Origin: Crocinitomicaceae bacterium
Lineage (GTDB): Bacteria > Bacteroidota > Bacteroidia > Flavobacteriales_D > Crocinitomicaceae
Assembly: GCA_013215515.1 (NCBI GenBank)
Contig: JABSPC010000003.1
Location: forward strand, 6,178 to 12,481
Direction of reading: 5' to 3'
DNA: 6,304 nucleotides
In this document: piece by piece, positions 5,317-6,304 of the stretch
Numbering within the stretch: position 1 is the stretch's first letter
Layout of the letters: each line of letters opens with the position of its first letter
Notes under the pieces: generated by a model
Databases searched by the model: none
The model's input: the letters and a program-made list of their open reading frames with translations, nothing else
What the model was told of the DNA's origin: nothing
Position numbers and translations under genes: made by a program

Positions 5317-6222
5317 ATCAAACACCTAATTGTCATATCGGGACCAACAGCAAGTGGTAAAACGAGCTTGAGCATTGCTGTAGCAAAACACTTCAATACG
5401 AGTATCATTTCTGCTGATTCACGTCAATTCTATAAAGAACTTTCCATTGGAACAGCAAAGCCTTCTGTTGAAGAACAAGATGGTGTTACTCATTATTTCA
5501 TTGATTCACATTCAATCAAAGATGAAGTAACATCATACCAGTTTGAAGAAGAAGCAATGAAAGTATTGCAAGAAGAATTAGAATCAAAAGATGTGGTTGT
5601 ATTGGTTGGCGGTTCAGGAATGTTCATTGACGCACTTTGTATTGGATTAGACAACATCCCTAATTCTGCTGAAGTAAAATTGCAGATTCAAAAAGAGCTT
5701 GAAGAAAATGGCCTTGAGCCCTTGTTGGTTGAATTGATGGAATCCGATCCAGAATACTACGAGCAAGTTGATAAAAGCAATGCGATGCGTATTGAGCGAG
5801 CTATTGAAGTAATTCGATTGACTGGTGAAAAATTCTCTGATTTAAGAAAACAAAAACCAAGTCCTCGTCCATTTAAAGTGCATCGAATCGTTTTAAATCA
5901 TGATCGGGAAGTACTATATAACAGGATCAATTTGCGTGTAGATCTAATGATGAAAGCCGGACTTCTAGAGGAAGCTCAATCGGTTCAAAATCAACGCCAT
6001 CTTTCATCTCTTAATACCGTTGGATACAAAGAACTATTTACTTACCTTGACGGGCATTCAACACTGGAAGAGGCTGTCGAAAAAATCAAACAAAATACCC
6101 GTCGATATGCAAAACGGCAATTGACGTGGCTTAGAAGGCATCCTGAATCTCAATGGATTAACCATGGAGCCGAAAACGACATGCTGAATGCTGTGATAAA
6201 TTATTTCGAAAAGAATCAATGA
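5317..6222 (+). CDS. miaA: tRNA dimethylallyltransferase MiaA, with no standard start codon
   Basis: MiaA adds a dimethylallyl group to N6 of A37 in tRNAs reading UNN codons, the first step toward ms2i6A. Numbered from 5317 the protein has 301 residues, normal for the family. The P-loop GPTASGKT is at 9-16. The ISADSRQ motif follows, with the probable catalytic D34, then the IGTAKPS motif. GGSG at 98-101 has Ser where Thr is usual. NAMRIERAIEV is at 155-165 and NTRRYAKRQLTW at 260-271. The P-loop is essential, so translation must begin before it, yet the frame from its upstream stop (5287-5289) to the P-loop has no ATG, GTG or TTG. ATC at 5317 occupies the place where relatives have Met (xKHLIVISGPTASGKT). 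The TTG at 5368 would delete the P-loop and is rejected. The start may be a rare ATC codon, a lost start, or a base error. Product identity is secure. Confidence 0.93.
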   Translation: MKHLIVISGPTASGKTSLSIAVAKHFNTSIISADSRQFYKELSIGTAKPSVEEQDGVTHYFIDSHSIKDEVTSYQFEEEAMKVLQEELESKDVVVLVGGSGMFIDALCIGLDNIPNSAEVKLQIQKELEENGLEPLLVELMESDPEYYEQVDKSNAMRIERAIEVIRLTGEKFSDLRKQKPSPRPFKVHRIVLNHDREVLYNRINLRVDLMMKAGLLEEAQSVQNQRHLSSLNTVGYKELFTYLDGHSTLEEAVEKIKQNTRRYAKRQLTWLRRHPESQWINHGAENDMLNAVINYFEKNQ

Positions 6223-6290
6223 GCCAAGTAAAATTGGAACGATTATTGAAAATAAAAGGCAAAACATTGCATGAATATAAGACTCGATAA
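6219..6290 (+). CDS. Doubtful 23-residue ORF overlapping the miaA stop
   Basis: An ATG overlaps the miaA stop as ATGA and opens a 23-codon frame ending in TAA at 6288-6290. The peptide begins MSQVKLERLLKIKGKTLHEY and is basic. I recognise no family. The overlap is of the kind seen in coupled genes, but the length is too short to judge. After it, an ATG at 6295 could begin the next gene, of which only three codons would be in view. Confidence 0.15.
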   Translation: MSQVKLERLLKIKGKTLHEYKTR

Positions 6291-6304
6291 TATTATGCCC
6301 ACTC

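Noticed and set aside
6058..6267. Minus-strand open frame over the end of miaA
   Set aside because: It is antisense to conserved MiaA motifs and looks like a shadow frame.

Overview
The window looks like ordinary chromosome of a Bacteroidota bacterium, probably a Flavobacteriia-like lineage. It is AT-rich. No gene start shows a convincing Shine-Dalgarno sequence. Two intergenic regions carry the Bacteroidota-type -7 element TAnnTTTG, at 2277-2284 and 5305-5312. One gene encodes the short DUF2795-type protein conserved in that phylum, and the lipoprotein signal is followed by a KDD motif like the Bacteroidota surface-export signal. All supported genes are on the + strand.

Layout. From 2 to 1666 there is a 5'-truncated gene for a three-part signalling protein: a degenerate response-regulator receiver, a class III adenylate cyclase, and a C-terminal HD phosphohydrolase domain. 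Its stop overlaps the start of a PduO-type cob(I)alamin adenosyltransferase (1663-2211) as ATGA. After a 103-base gap holding an inverted repeat, a 13-bp direct repeat and a textbook Bacteroidota promoter comes a 73-residue DUF2795-type protein (2315-2536), closed by a strong intrinsic terminator (2542-2575). Next are an AcpH-type acyl-carrier-protein phosphodiesterase (2614-3198) and an MltF-like lipoprotein lytic transglycosylase (3270-4733). A possible 35-residue ORF overlaps the mltF stop. A small three-helix membrane protein of unknown function (4858-5184) and then miaA (about 5317-6222) complete the row. The last 80 bases hold only a doubtful 23-codon ORF and perhaps the first codons of another gene.

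How the genes fit together. They are mostly housekeeping functions: B12 cofactor activation, ACP prosthetic-group removal, cell-wall turnover, and tRNA A37 prenylation. They do not form one obvious pathway. The cyclase and the adenosyltransferase are probably translationally coupled, and the DUF2795-type gene is its own transcription unit.

I see no mobile element, CRISPR array, RNA gene or defence system. The points most worth a second look are these: the cyclase-HD fusion, which may both make and break a cyclic nucleotide behind a receiver that seems unable to be phosphorylated; the absence of any ATG, GTG or TTG start ahead of the miaA P-loop, where ATC sits at the expected start just after a -7 box; and the export-like KDD motif on a peptidoglycan-cleaving lipoprotein.
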